NCBI GenBank assembly: GCA_928212115.1
Contig: CAKMRJ010005412.1
Location: forward strand, 255,928,288-255,992,287
Length of the DNA stretch: 64,000 nt
Direction: 5' to 3'
DNA from: Lactuca virosa
Taxonomy: Eukaryota > Streptophyta > Magnoliopsida > Asterales > Asteraceae
The notes under the pieces are model-generated. The model saw only the letters and a list, made by a program, of their open reading frames with translations, was not told the origin of the DNA and made no database searches. Within the stretch, counting starts at the first letter, position 1; every line of letters starts with the position of its first letter. A program made the translations under genes and the position numbers. This document shows, piece by piece, positions 22,386 to 33,248 of the stretch.

Positions 22386-24300
22386 GGAAGTGCCCTCTGG
22401 CCCGACCGGTGGCAAATTCTCCTATTCCCACGTCATGGCAGGTGTTTGGCACGCTGTGGGAGTTCTTCAGAATGTTTTTTTATTTCTTTATACTTGCTTT
22501 CTTCCAGAAGCCTCTCTAGTTCTTTGAGGTCATGTTTAACATCAAAATCAGCGTTTTTCAGAGTCATGTATCCCTCTGAATTGTTTTCCTTCTAATCTTT
22601 CATTTCTTTTTCCAAAAACGTATTGAAAATATCCACCGAGAAGACCATATCATCACTAATATTTGAATGCTTCATTGCTTAATCAACTCTGAATGTAATT
22701 GCATCCTCACCTACCCGAAGTTTCAACTTTGACTCTCTAATGTCCACCAAGGCCCGCACGGTGCTAAGAAATGGTATCCCGAGAATGATATGAACTTGAA
22801 TGTCTTCTTCCATATCGAGCACTACAACATCTTCTAGAAAAACAAACTTGTCAAGTTTAACAAGAAGATATTCACATATACCTCTCGGGAAAGTGACCTT
22901 TTTTTAAATAGATGAATGGCCATTCAGATTGGTTTCAGCTTCGGGAGATTTAATTTCTTGTAGAACAAACATGGCATAAGATTTACGCTAGGTCCAGAAT
23001 CAGCAAGAATGTGGCTTGCGACTAGATTCCCGAATTGACAAGCAAGTGTCAAAATTCCCAGGTCTCCCATCTTCTTTGGTAACTTGTTGAGCATAGAAGT
23101 TGAACAAATTTCGTTCAAGATTACACTCGAGGCTTCCTCCATTTTCTTCCGGTTTGTGACAAGATCCTTCAAAAACTTTGTGTATTTTTCATTTGGGCAA
23201 TGACTTCTATAAATGCAATAATTATTTGAAGGTCTTTCATGTACTCCAAGAACTTCTTATAGTCCTCAACTTTTAGGTATTGCTTGGCTCCACTTGGATA
23301 CAATAAAGGTGGTTTATAGGCTTTGACTAGAGGTTATTTTTCAACTTTTGTAGTTGGCCACACCGTGGCAGATTTGTCTCCATGTCATGGAGACTGATCA
23401 TAATGCTTTTCTCGGTTTTCTTCTTCCGATTTCTGTACACTAGATGACTCATTATTAGATATGGGAATCAAATGGGTAATAGTGTTACCACCCTCGGTTG
23501 TCATGACCTTGATGTGGGATTTTGGATTTGGTTATGTGTTGCTTGGAAGTGTTCCCAGTTGATACTCGTTAAATAGCCTAAAAAGTTTCTCAATTTGTTG
23601 TTCGATGTTGTGGATTGAGGCTTGCTAATTTCTAAGTGTAAAATCAGTGGCATCATGTCTCTTTTCAGAAGCGACTACAAATCAAGCTTTCATGGATTCG
23701 AAATCGGTTTTCTTATCGGGCTCCGGTTGCTCCTTTTAATAAAACCCACGACCTTGTTGCCTATACTTCTCATCTTTTTCCTTCTTGTACTCCTTGTATG
23801 GCTTCCATTTTGTTCATCTTCCTCTAATCCTCGTCATACATATCCCCACTTGAATAACAAGCTTGAGCTTTTCGTTTTCAATTTTCGTCCACGTCGCAAT
23901 CTTTGGCCAAAAGTGGTATGTCACAATTATCACACCCAACTTAAATAGCGTGTATGGATTGACCCATTTTAGTGATTCTTCTATTCATAGTTTCAAGCTT
24001 TGCAAGAACCGAAGATAAATTCTCATATCCCCCATCTATACTAACTTTGCTCCTTATGACATATTCTCTTTGTTTGTGATATTCCCTCGAATTCTTGGTG
24101 AATTCTTTGATAAGAGCCTTGTTAGTCGTTTGGTTCTTCTTTGTCATGGGTCCTTGGGAGTCAAGGAGTTGTCTTGCGGTCATGTTGATACCATCATAAA
24201 AGATTGATATCTCTTATTGCACATTAAGGTCGTGTTGAGGGTAATTTTATATCATTCCTATGTATCTCTCCCAAGCTTCATACGAGGATTCCCTTGGAAG
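22386..24300 (-). pseudogene. gag-pol: Athila-like gag and aspartic protease remnant
   Basis: Reading from 24300 downward: a capsid stretch resembling ESSYEAWERY (24260-24298) and ARQLLDSQGP (24150-24180), a linker with GGYENLSSVLAKLE, and a degraded zinc knuckle CDNCDIPLLAKDC. Then comes the protease (23172 to about 22690) with EEASSVILNE, LNKLPKKMGDLG, the active-site block ADSGPSVNLMP, LDMEED, and RALVDIRESKLKLRVGED. The protease tripeptide is DSG with Pro in place of the usual Ala. Stops and frame changes are frequent. The 5' LTR, leader and gag N-terminus are missing, because 24300 joins directly to a Tekay-like fragment. It is the oldest-looking element on the left side. Confidence 0.87.
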
Positions 24301-25258
24301 AGCTTACACGAAGAGATAGGTACAAAGTTTTGTTTGAGTACAGCCTACCATCCACAGACTGATGGTTAGAGTGAAAGGACTATTTAAACACTGGAGGATA
24401 TGTTGAGAGCTTGTACTATGGAATTTCCTGGTAATTAGGATGAGCATCTACCATTGGTGGAATATTCTTATAACAATAGTTACCATTCAAGCATTAAGAT
24501 GGCCCATTATCATGCGTTGTACCGTCAGAACTGTCGTACGCCATCTTGTTGGCTTGAAGCTGGAGAGAAGCAGTTTTTGGGTCTTGAAATTATTCCGCAG
24601 ACTGTTGATAAACTGAAAATGATTAGAGAAAGGATGTTAGCAGCTCATAGTCGACAAAAGACCTACACTGACAAGAAGCGACAATTAATGACTTTTGAAG
24701 TTGGAGATTTGGTGTTGCTTAAAGTCTCGCCATGGAAGGGAATTATCATATATGGAAAGAGAAGGAAGTAGAGTCCAAGATTTATTGGATTTTGAAGGTT
24801 CTTCAGAGAGTTGGGAACCAAGCTTACAAGTTGGAATTTCTAGAAGAACCCGATGGTATTCATAACACTTTCCACGTGTGTTATTTGAGGAAGTTCATGG
24901 GAGAAGTACCTAATATGATTCCACTTTTGGAGATGAATATTGATGAAGACAAGAGATTAATCGAAGAGCCCGAAGCGACTGTTGACTATAATACGAAGAA
25001 GTTACGACGTAATATGGTCGATTTAGTGCTTTTACAATGGAAACATACGTCGGGGCCCAACCCTACCTGGTAGACAAAAAGCGAGATGAAGAATCGCTAT
25101 CCACATCTGTTAGCTCATGCCTGATTCCATGACGAAATCATCCTAAACAGGAGAGAATTATAACGTCCGATTTTCTCGTCAAACATTAATAAAATCATGT
25201 AATTGTAATGGCCAACAATGTAACATTTTATGAAATAAATAAAGAGAATTATTTGAGT
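24301..25258 (+). pseudogene. pol: Second Tekay-like fragment: integrase C-terminus and start of LTR
   Basis: It opens inside integrase with SLHEEIGTKFCLSTAYHPQTDG (24301-24365), then EDMLRACTMEF, LVEYSYNNSYHSSI, DLVLLKVSPWKGI, IHNTFHVCYLRKF and a chromodomain-like block with TKKLRRNMVDLVLLQW (24979-25040). Stops occur in the early part. An AACAGGAGAGAAT-type polypurine tract at 25138-25156 leads into the LTR start, where TGTAACGTCC has become TATAACGTCC. The LTR is cut after about 100 bp by SIRE-1 at 25259. Left boundary 24300 has no LTR and shows TGGAAG microhomology with the Athila gag. Confidence 0.88.
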
Positions 25259-25553
25259 TGAAAGAACAATAAAGATTGATAGATTCTATATTAATGACGT
25301 GAATTAAAGACAAGAACAATATTGATCAAAAGTGTGACAAATGATTAGATTGAAACGGATCTAGAAGAGTTCACAAAGACGGAACTTTTCTGTAAGAGCT
25401 TACAAAAGATTTAAGGGCATAACCCTAGTAAGTTACATGCATGTGATATATATAAACTACATTACATAGCAGTTTCAAATCTAGACAAGCCCATTTCGGA
25501 ATAAACAAAACTATAAAAGCATACATTTGACACAACACATAATAAACCTAACA
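25259..25553 (-). repeat. SIRE-1 3' LTR
   Basis: 295 bp, TGAAAGAAC...CCTAACA on the plus strand (TGTTAGG...CA in element sense). A TATA-like run lies near 25447-25456. AAAGGGGGAGAT in element sense directly precedes it. The matching 5' LTR is outside the window. Confidence 0.82.
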
Positions 25554-25645
25554 ATCTCCCCCTTTATATCAAATCGAAAGGAGAGTCTTCATTGACGTGT
25601 TCTCTGCACGTCAAACAATTTTGGCATTATATTCAGAAGCGAGTT

Positions 25646-28600
25646 TCAGACACATACGTACCAGCGTATCATATCCGAAAAGCATTTGAGGTTAGCAGCA
25701 AAGTTTGCTTTGCATGCTTCAGCCAAAGAAAGAATTGTCTTCAAGGCAGCTGATGAGTGAAGATGTTTGTCTCGCAGAAAGAACATGCTGTTCTGAACTA
25801 CATCACCATCCTTTCTCTTATAGACTATATTCCAATGCTCCTTTCGTATAACACCCACCTTCAACTTCCGAATGTCCTTTGGTTGTTCTTCATTGCTTCA
25901 GAATGGGCCTGTTTTTCATAATAGATGCAATCTCAACATCCATCATCGCAGTTTCAAGGATGTAGCATATGATCATCCTTTTCAAATGCACAATGATAAG
26001 CTCATACTTCTTTTCGTCTTTCGTAACGATGTAGAACTAGGAGATCCAGTCATATGGGTTCATAATTGGCAAGTCCGCCAAAGTGAACTCATCTACAATA
26101 TGATTAGCTCCTCTGAATCCCTTAAACGGTACGTTCAGAAAGTCTTCGGTCTGAACAGGCAATCCAAATTTCACAGCCATTAATCTCTTCAAGCTCCAAG
26201 TCTCATAATGTGGTTTGTCATACTTCAAGTAAAACGAAAAGAGCTTCCGATTTACTGCACTTTCAGAGATCAAAGACTTCTTAGTCTTTTCAAAACAACG
26301 AAAGAGAAATACCCTTGGAGTGATGGGAAAATCGAATTGAATTTCCACATCATTGTCTAAGTCAAACGAGATTGAGGGCTCCAGCCAACAGATACTAGGA
26401 TCATCAATCGCTTCTTTCTGAATGCACTCCATTGTCCAAGCTGGAAATAACGATTTCTGAGTTTCAACAACAATCTTTGCATTCTTAACCTCAGCTTCTT
26501 CTGCCTCTAATTTCTTCCGAAGAGCCTCAAGATCATCTACCTCTTTGTCCTATTTCTCCATGGCAATCCTTTCTTCTTCAGTCATTCGCAGATTTTCATC
26601 AGTGTCATCTTCCAAAATGCCTTTGCATTTGTCATTGTCTTTACCTGAACTAGAAGCTACATTATCCTTCTGATCAGTTTCATACTTTGGTTGTTGATCC
26701 TTGTCTCCCCTTTGTTTCAGAGATGCCCTGCATCTCGAAACACCTTGGATCTGATTGAGCATAGCAAAGACCGGTTGGAGCTTGTCAGATAATTGTTGCC
26801 GTACTGAGACGGTGAAAACGGAGTCATGAGTGTCAACAAGCCTCATCAAATATTGGTTGATCTTGGAAACACAGGCTTTGACTAGAGTTCTCTCATCTTC
26901 AAGATCAACATTATGCTTAGTAGCACTCTTCAGTTTCACAGAAAGGACCTTAGCCTTCTGAGTTTTCTCAGCCAACTCATCCATTATCTTGTTTTCAAAT
27001 GCCAAGTCTTCTTGCAGCTTTTCAATCTTTGAGACAATGGAGGAAGTGAGATTAGCATTCTCAACTTTGATGTTGGAACGAATGAGTGAGAGAGCCTCCT
27101 TCTCAGCTTTGAAATAGGATCCAAATCAGCTGATCAATTTATTCATAGAAGACGTGTTGTTATCAAAGGAGGTTCGGAAATCAGTCATGAAATCCTTCAC
27201 TTCTTGATGTAGTTTTTCGATTGTTGCGGTCGTTTCAAAAATTGTCTTTTCCAAAGCTTTGATGACTTTGGCTGCTTCTTCAAGGACTTTTGCATTCGCC
27301 GACGTGAGCATATCCACAGTAGCTTTATGATATGTCAACATGTAGTCCCATTTAGACGAAGATGACTGATTGGAAGACTCCAAAACTGAATCCAGCTTTT
27401 CGTTCAGCTGTTTAAACTGCCCTTTGGTAATTAGAGCATCATCGTCATCACTGTTGAGGTTGATGGTGAAAGGGCTAAAGACAAAATTAGTAAAAGTCTC
27501 CTGATCGTCTCCGAACATGATGTCGTCAGTATCGTTAGAAGGAGGATCAGTTTACTGGCCCTGTTCAGAAGTCACACCGGTGGTGACATTTTCCCCCGCA
27601 TCAGATGCATTGACATGAATGCTTGAAGTATGTACCTCCTCCGAAACACACTTGGATACATGGACTTCCTGTGTACTTGTGACTGATGATGTATTAGGAG
27701 TATTAGAATCCGTAAAGACGGGTGAGGATAGAGGGATTGAGATCTGAGGAAGAGATATTCCAATAGAGCTCTTTGGTGGTAGTAGAGGGATGGAGGAAAT
27801 CGGAATTGTGGAGGTAATTGGTGAGGTTGGTGGAGTAACAGGTGGTGGTGGTGGAGTATTAGTGAGGTTCGGAATTGGTTCTTGGATAAAAGTATGAGAG
27901 ATATCAGAAGTGGGAATAAATGAAGACGGTGGAGAAGATACGTTCAGAATTTGTTCCGTAGGAGTGGGTTCTGAAGTGGCAGCAGTGTCTTCCTCCTCAT
28001 TCCGAAGTGGGTCAACCTCTTGAGGCTCTGTTAAATTCCTCTCATCTGACTCGTCTTGGAGAACCAGATATGGAGATCTTGGTTTCTTAGCAAGCTTCCT
28101 TGTCTTCTTTTACCCCCCCCCCTCTTCGGTTTGTTGCCCTCGTCTATCAACTGTCTAAATTAGGCTGGTATCGGACGAACACCCAAAGAAGGTAAAGTCT
28201 GATACTCCCTCACAATTGCATTGTCAAGAGGAACCTTAACCAACATTGCATTCGGTATTGTACCAACAAAATCAAAGTTTCTAGCATCCGACATCATAAA
28301 GGTAGACGTTTGGTGTGTCATAAATTTAGCCATTAATGAATCTTTCATCAAAGGGACTTTGAAGTGGCTTAGGGCACGTTGACCATGATCGACCAAAATC
28401 TGGCACATGAAATCTCAGTGTATCGAGTGGTGGAAATGGTACTTTGAATGAGTTGAGTACATAAAATAGAACCATAGTCAAGATTGACACCACGGTATAA
28501 CCCCTATATGAGAGTGTAGAACAATTTACTTGCATTGTCTGAACCAACAACCCTCTCAGAGAAACTCTTGAACAACAATGTGAACAACCCATTCCACATT

Positions 28601-29045
28601 GGAGGAAGGAAGGGTTTCCTGAACTTAGACAGCAGGAGATGTCACCATTGTAGCCCATTTGATAGAACATCTCAATTTGGGCAGTGGTAGAAATCAACTC
28701 AGGATCCACATGAACTTCGCGCAAAGTAAGCCCTAGAAGTTTGTTGAAATGGGGCTTTGTGATTGATGTCTTGTGAGAGGCAACCTGGTAGTGGATGGCA
28801 TAATATGCTTTATTGTAGATAGCAGACGAGTATGCTTCTAAGAGATGAACCAGGGGAACAGTTTCCGCCATTGTTAACGCTTGAGCCAGTGGCGAGAACT
28901 AAAGGCATTCGATCAATAGCATGATCACTTTAGTGTAGCGTGATGAATCAAGATCAAGAATCAGGTTCTGGTTGGGCTTTATGGTAAGCATGATGACAGA
29001 GTCGGACTGGTCAGCGAAGGAGTCATTCTCAGATGAACCTACCAT
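25646..29045 (-). pseudogene. SIRE-1 ORF3: long extra reading frame after pol, broken
   Basis: About 1,100 codons starting at ATG 29045 (MVGSSEND). That ATG has A at -3 and G at +4 and follows a TATA box and short pyrimidine-rich leader. Parts in order: N-terminal domain (NQNLILDLD, SPLAQALT, YNKAYYAIHY, QMGYNGDIS; to about 28160); a basic cluster with KKTRKLAKKPRSP (about 28080-28115) that could be a nuclear signal; a Ser/Thr/Pro-rich part (27570-28060); Asp/Glu-rich and coiled-coil segments (26550-27518, e.g. EVKDFMTDFRTSF, EDERTLVKACV); and a C-terminal domain (25646-26432, NPYDWIS, EHWNIVYKRKDGD). Stops at 28899, 28160, 27126 and 26550 and frameshifts near 28600 and 26000 break it. SIRE-2 ORF3 (55828-58435) has the same order and related blocks. 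It resembles extra ORFs of Asteraceae copia elements; function unknown. Confidence 0.72.
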
Positions 29046-29160
29046 TGTTAGGTTGGAGAAGATGATGAACAGTAGAGCAAGAACAGTTTTTGCTTTGAGG
29101 GTTTTGAGAATTATGTCTGCGGTGAGAGAAAGTGAACCGTTCAAAACCCTTTTATACGGT
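29046..29160 (-). promoter_or_regulatory. Internal promoter of SIRE-1 ORF3
   Basis: TATAAAAGG on the minus strand (29148-29156) is followed by a pyrimidine-rich leader of about 100 nt and then the ORF3 ATG at 29045. The TATA-to-ATG distance and leader composition are typical of a plant mRNA start. Confidence 0.6.
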
Positions 29161-30814
29161 ATGTGATGAGTGGAGAGAGAAACCGCCATTTCACATTCCT
29201 ATACGCCGTAAAAATTAGCATGTAAAATCGTGACAGCTCATCCACAGGTGTCAGACGCCGTTGTAATAGACACGCGTGTGTCAGGGAGTTCAAAAGTCGT
29301 GCCTGATTTGAATTTTCATCTCTTGAAATACCGTCGTTTCGGAATTGACGCATTCAGAATCATTAAAGAATCCACCAGCCTTGAAACCATGACATGTTCT
29401 CAGAATTAAAGTAACTAATTGGAATTATAACCGGACTTTGAAAAATCACAAGGATTTTTGTGCAAGAGTGTGCCAAAGATAAATAAATAAAGAAAATCTA
29501 ATTTTAGGGATTCTGTGATGTCAAACAAGATTGACATGAAAATCAGATGGATCCTGGGCAACGATCTCTTCCTTCTGAGTCAAGAGAGACTCTGAAGTGC
29601 TTGTGTGATTTCCCGTTGAATTACGATCATCAGTTTATTGAGAAACTGTGAAATACTTCTTTTAGTAGGCTTTAAGGGTGGCTTAAACTTCAACCAGATT
29701 CCAGAACTCAACATGAGTCCTTAAATCTGAATGAAGTATTTGTTTGATCGGTGTAGCCATAATAACAAGTAAACTTTGGATTTTCTTTAAAGTGACTAGA
29801 TATAATGAAAATCTCAAAAAAAAAATATAAAAATCTGGATCTTTTGGGAAGAAATGACTTGGGTCGAGAACATTTCATTAATATCACGCAAAAAGAAAAT
29901 TTGAGATTTCAAACTTGTAACGGTACTAACCAATAAGGTTTTATTCGTCAATGCCTTGGTTAAATTTTCTAGAACAAAAAGATGTTCATCGTCAATTCAG
30001 AAATAGGAATCGAATTTTTGGTTTCACTCGAAATCGTGATGATAACAATTTCAAGATCATGAACACAGATGTTGTATAATCATAAACCTCAGTGGAAACT
30101 TCTGAGAGTCTCAAGGGTTACGTTTATGAACACGAAAATGATGGAGAATATATAGATTGGTTCCGAAGAAGATAATGTACCTCTTCTATATTTGTGTGAC
30201 TAAGCAGTAAACTCTTAACTCAATGGGAAAAGAGTAAGGTAGCTCGATGACTTATGTAAATTTAATAGCCTGATTGGGAAGAAACAATCAGAATAATAGT
30301 TTCATTAAGGCTTCAAACATAGAGTCTAAAAGGCTTGATGCAACATGCAACAACATGCTTCTAGGGACGCCTAGCTAGTATACAGTTTCAGAATCATACT
30401 TGCTCTTTCGTTCTGAATTAAGGTAATGAAGAAAATTAACTTGAGAAAAGAACGTTAACTCCTTGAAAATAACATGTTTTTGGTGTTTTTGATTTTTGAA
30501 AAGAAAATACAGAAACAAATAAAGTATTTTTGAACTTTTGAATTTTCTAAAGAAAATGAAAATAGAAATAAAAGAAAAATATTTTTGATAAATGAATTCA
30601 GAAACATAGATGAACAGTGACTTCCGAACCATTCCGAAGCTCGGAATCAGTCGGAAGAGACTTAATTTACAAAGGATATACAACGTTTCGAAACAAGTAT
30701 GAACAATAGCATCTGAAGCATTTCGAAGCTCGGAACCAATCAGAATGTGAACAGTGAGTTCTGAAACATTCCGAAGCTTAGAACCATTTGGAGCATGAAC
30801 ACTAACCTTGGTAA
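29161..30814 (-). other. SIRE-1 spacer between pol and ORF3
   Basis: 1.65 kb with no coding signal that I can support. It includes iterated TTCCGAAGCTCGGAA palindromes (30632-30783). SIRE-2 has a similar-sized spacer at the same place (53872-55791). Confidence 0.7.
30632..30783 (-). repeat. Iterated TTCCGAAGCTCGGAA palindromes
   Basis: Copies at 30632-30646, 30721-30735 (first C changed to T) and 30769-30783 (one arm mutated), each followed by a similar AACCATT/AACCAAT tail. Half-sites occur elsewhere in the element, including CATTTCGGAA in its LTR near 25493. Confidence 0.65.
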
Positions 30815-31890
30815 TTACGAAGATGGATTCGGAACTGAGTCGTCTTCAATCATTCCTAACCCTTGTAAAATACGATTGAATGATGTTTCAGGTAGGGCCT
30901 TTGTGAAGATATCAGCCAACTGATTTGAGGATCTAACAAAATGAACTTCGACGTTCCCATCCTCGACATGATCTTTTATGAATTTATATCTCAATGATAT
31001 ATGCTTTGTCTTGGAGTGTTGAACTGGATTGTGGCAAATTCTTATGGCACTTTCAGAATCACGGTGCAGAGGGATTCTTTTCATGTTAATTCCATAATCT
31101 CTAAGTTGGTTCTGAATCCACACTACTTGGGATGTACAAGATGTTGCTGCAATGTATTCAACTTCAGCAGTCGATAAGGATACACATGTATGCTTCTTAG
31201 ATTGCCAACTAACAAGCTTGTCATCCAGGAACTGACATCCCCCAGAAGTGCTTTTTACGATCAAGACAACATCCACCTAGGTCAGCATCGGAGTATGCTT
31301 GCACAAAGAATCCCGAATTTGATGGATACCATAGACCAAGCGCAGTAGTCCGCTTTAGATACTGAAAGATATTCTTAACTGCCAAAATATGAGGTTCTTG
31401 AGGATTGGCCTGAAATCGAGCACAGTAACACACAAAAAAACATAATGTCAGGACGACTGGAAGTTAAGTACAACAGGCACCCAATCATTTGTCGATATAA
31501 AGTGATATCAGCAGTTGGTTTATCAAGAGAAAGAGTAAGTTTCGTTCCGAACTCCATTGGAACTTTGACTTTAGAATCACCCACCATTCCGAATTTCGCC
31601 AATAAAGTCTTAGTGAAGGCTTCTTGATTGATGAATATACCTTCTGAACTATATCTTATATTTAAGCCAAGGAAAAGTTAATTTTAACCATATAACTCAT
31701 TTCAAATTTAGTTTCCATTAGTTTTAGGAATTCAAATGTTAAGTTGGGATTAGTTGATCCGAAAATAATTTCATCAACGTAAATCTGAACAATCATTAAA
31801 TGGTTACCCTCCTTCTTATGAAAGAACGTAGGATCAACAGTACCTTGTTTAAATTTAGATTTCTTAAGGAAACGAGTGAGAGTTTCATAT
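30815..31890 (-). pseudogene. pol: SIRE-1 RT C-terminus and RNase H
   Basis: In element sense it begins right after the insertion at 31890 with YETLTRFLKKSKFKQGTVDP, then IYVDEIIFGS: the RT motif YVDD has become YVDE (31770-31781). RNase H follows with SRPDIMF, IFQYLKRT, SDADLGG, STSGGCQFLDDKLVSWQSKK, LSTAEVEYIAA, HSKTKHI and LADIFTKALPE, ending at 30815. Frameshifts lie near 31600, 31400 and 31250. The 5' half of the RT is at 39310-39918. Confidence 0.9.
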
Positions 31891-32478
31891 TGTTAGATGC
31901 CATTTTATGCATCTTTTCGGGTAGTTTTCATTATTATTTAGTATCATATTTTGTACATTTGCATTTCATTTATTTAAATAATGTTCAGCTCATGTCTTTT
32001 GTTAGAATTCCCGTACTGCTCATTTTTTATGTCAATTTCAGATAGTTTGAGTGGAGCAGTGCTTTGGGAGTAGTTGGATGCGCGTTTGGAACTTAAAATG
32101 GAGCTTGAGACTTATGGAGTATGTTGTGGAATGATTGGAAGATGCTTTGGTCAAGAAATATTCGATCGAATTGATCACACGAAGACAGAATATGCAATCT
32201 AAAGTTAAAGGATGTTGATGGCAGCTTTGACCCCCTGTCAGTATTTTCACCATATCTCATGAACCATAACTCCGATTGAGGCAATTCAAAATGATCTGAA
32301 AAGTAGACGAAATTTAGGACATCTTAGGCACAACATGCCATCGCAGCTTGCCTTTAAGCAATCGCATGGGGCCTTTATGCGATTGCAGGTTAGGTCGCAG
32401 CTTGGATTCGAGGTTTTTTAGTGCCAAAAATTCATCCGGAAGCAAAAAATGAAAACCTGCGATTGCAGGTTGTGTACA

Positions 32479-32590
32479 TGCGATCGCAGGTTGGCCAAAA
32501 AGTGCCAAAATGGTATCCTACTTCATTAAAAAGGCACGAGACGCGTTTTCTTCAAAACCTGCGATCGCAGCTTTGATACATGCGATCGCA
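32479..32590 (+). repeat. Iterated TGCGATCGCA upstream of TATA box (5' LTR)
   Basis: Perfect copies at 32479-32488, 32560-32569 and 32581-32590, plus decayed copies from 32340 (e.g. TGCGATTGCA). Some decayed sites remain perfect in the 3' LTR, with changes typical of CpG loss. Confidence 0.75.
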
Positions 32591-32615
32591 TGCGCATCGT
32601 TTTTGCTCTTGGACG

Positions 32616-32624
32616 TATAAATAG
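32616..32624 (+). promoter_or_regulatory. TATA box of gag-protease element 5' LTR
   Basis: TATAAATAG 26 bp after the last TGCGATCGCA; the same arrangement occurs in the 3' LTR (38314-38322). Confidence 0.65.
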
Positions 32625-33248
32625 ACCCTAATAACCTTCCAGTAACCTAAGTTGGCGATCCTAGAGGTACCAGACGAAGAAAATACGATTTTGGAGGCGT
32701 TTCTTCTCCGATTTCAACGATTTCTGAAGATCTGAAGACTGTGGATCATCCATCTCCTTCAAGTAGATTAGTAAGATTAGTTGTTTGATGTCTCTTTTCA
32801 TCTGTTTTCATCAGATTTTGGCCATGTCTGGCTAAACCCTAGTTTTAAGTTCTGCATAAGACAGGTACTTTTCATGTGATTGATCATTAGGTCTGGTTTT
32901 TGATTTGTGTTTCTATCTAGATTCTTCAGTTTTGAGCTTAAGGAATGTTTGATTTGAATTCTTGTTAGTCTGATCACCTAGCTAGGGTTTTATCATTCTA
33001 GTTAATCAATTAATATAATCTGTAATTGTTCTAATAAATTGGTAAGAGTAACAAGTATCAGATTGGTTCCGTTTTGGGATTTAACTCTGGTATAAACTGT
33101 AAAAATCATATCTTTACGCTTCCGAGCTTGTGAGAAGTATTGGGTATTGCTTGGAATTTTACAAAGAACTTAATGCAACTTTTTTGATTTAATTAAGAGC
33201 TTATTTAATTGAACAGTAACTTCAGAAACCGAATCTAAAGAATCAGAC

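Larger units (their letters stand above)
25259..31890 (-). mobile_element. SIRE-1: SIRE-like copia element, 3' segment
   Basis: The 3' third of a large minus-strand copia element: C-terminal RT and RNase H (30815-31890), a non-coding spacer, a long extra frame (ORF3, 25646-29045), a polypurine tract (25554-25566) and the 3' LTR (25259-25553). The remainder continues at 39310-39918 and 58841-60339. The flank CATAT (31886-31890) and CATAC (39310-39314) frame the insertion at the right. SIRE placement is based on the RNase H and integrase text and on an extra ORF after pol; it is inference. Confidence 0.88.
31891..33219 (+). repeat. 5' LTR of gag-protease element (3' end deleted)
   Basis: 1,329 bp matching 37588-38913 of the 3' LTR; the copies part company after GAACAGTAA. 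TATA box TATAAATAG at 32616-32624, with TGCGATCGCA palindromes at 32479, 32560 and 32581. Confidence 0.9.

Noticed and set aside
28420..28500. Apparent transmembrane segment in SIRE-1 ORF3
   Set aside because: It is in a shifted frame; the alternative frame gives a hydrophilic sequence that continues the domain.
29046..29189. Hydrophobic stretch (TVLALLFIIFSNLT) upstream of SIRE-1 ORF3 that looks like a signal peptide
   Set aside because: It lies between the TATA box and the best ATG and reads as a pyrimidine-rich leader; SIRE-2 ORF3 has nothing similar.
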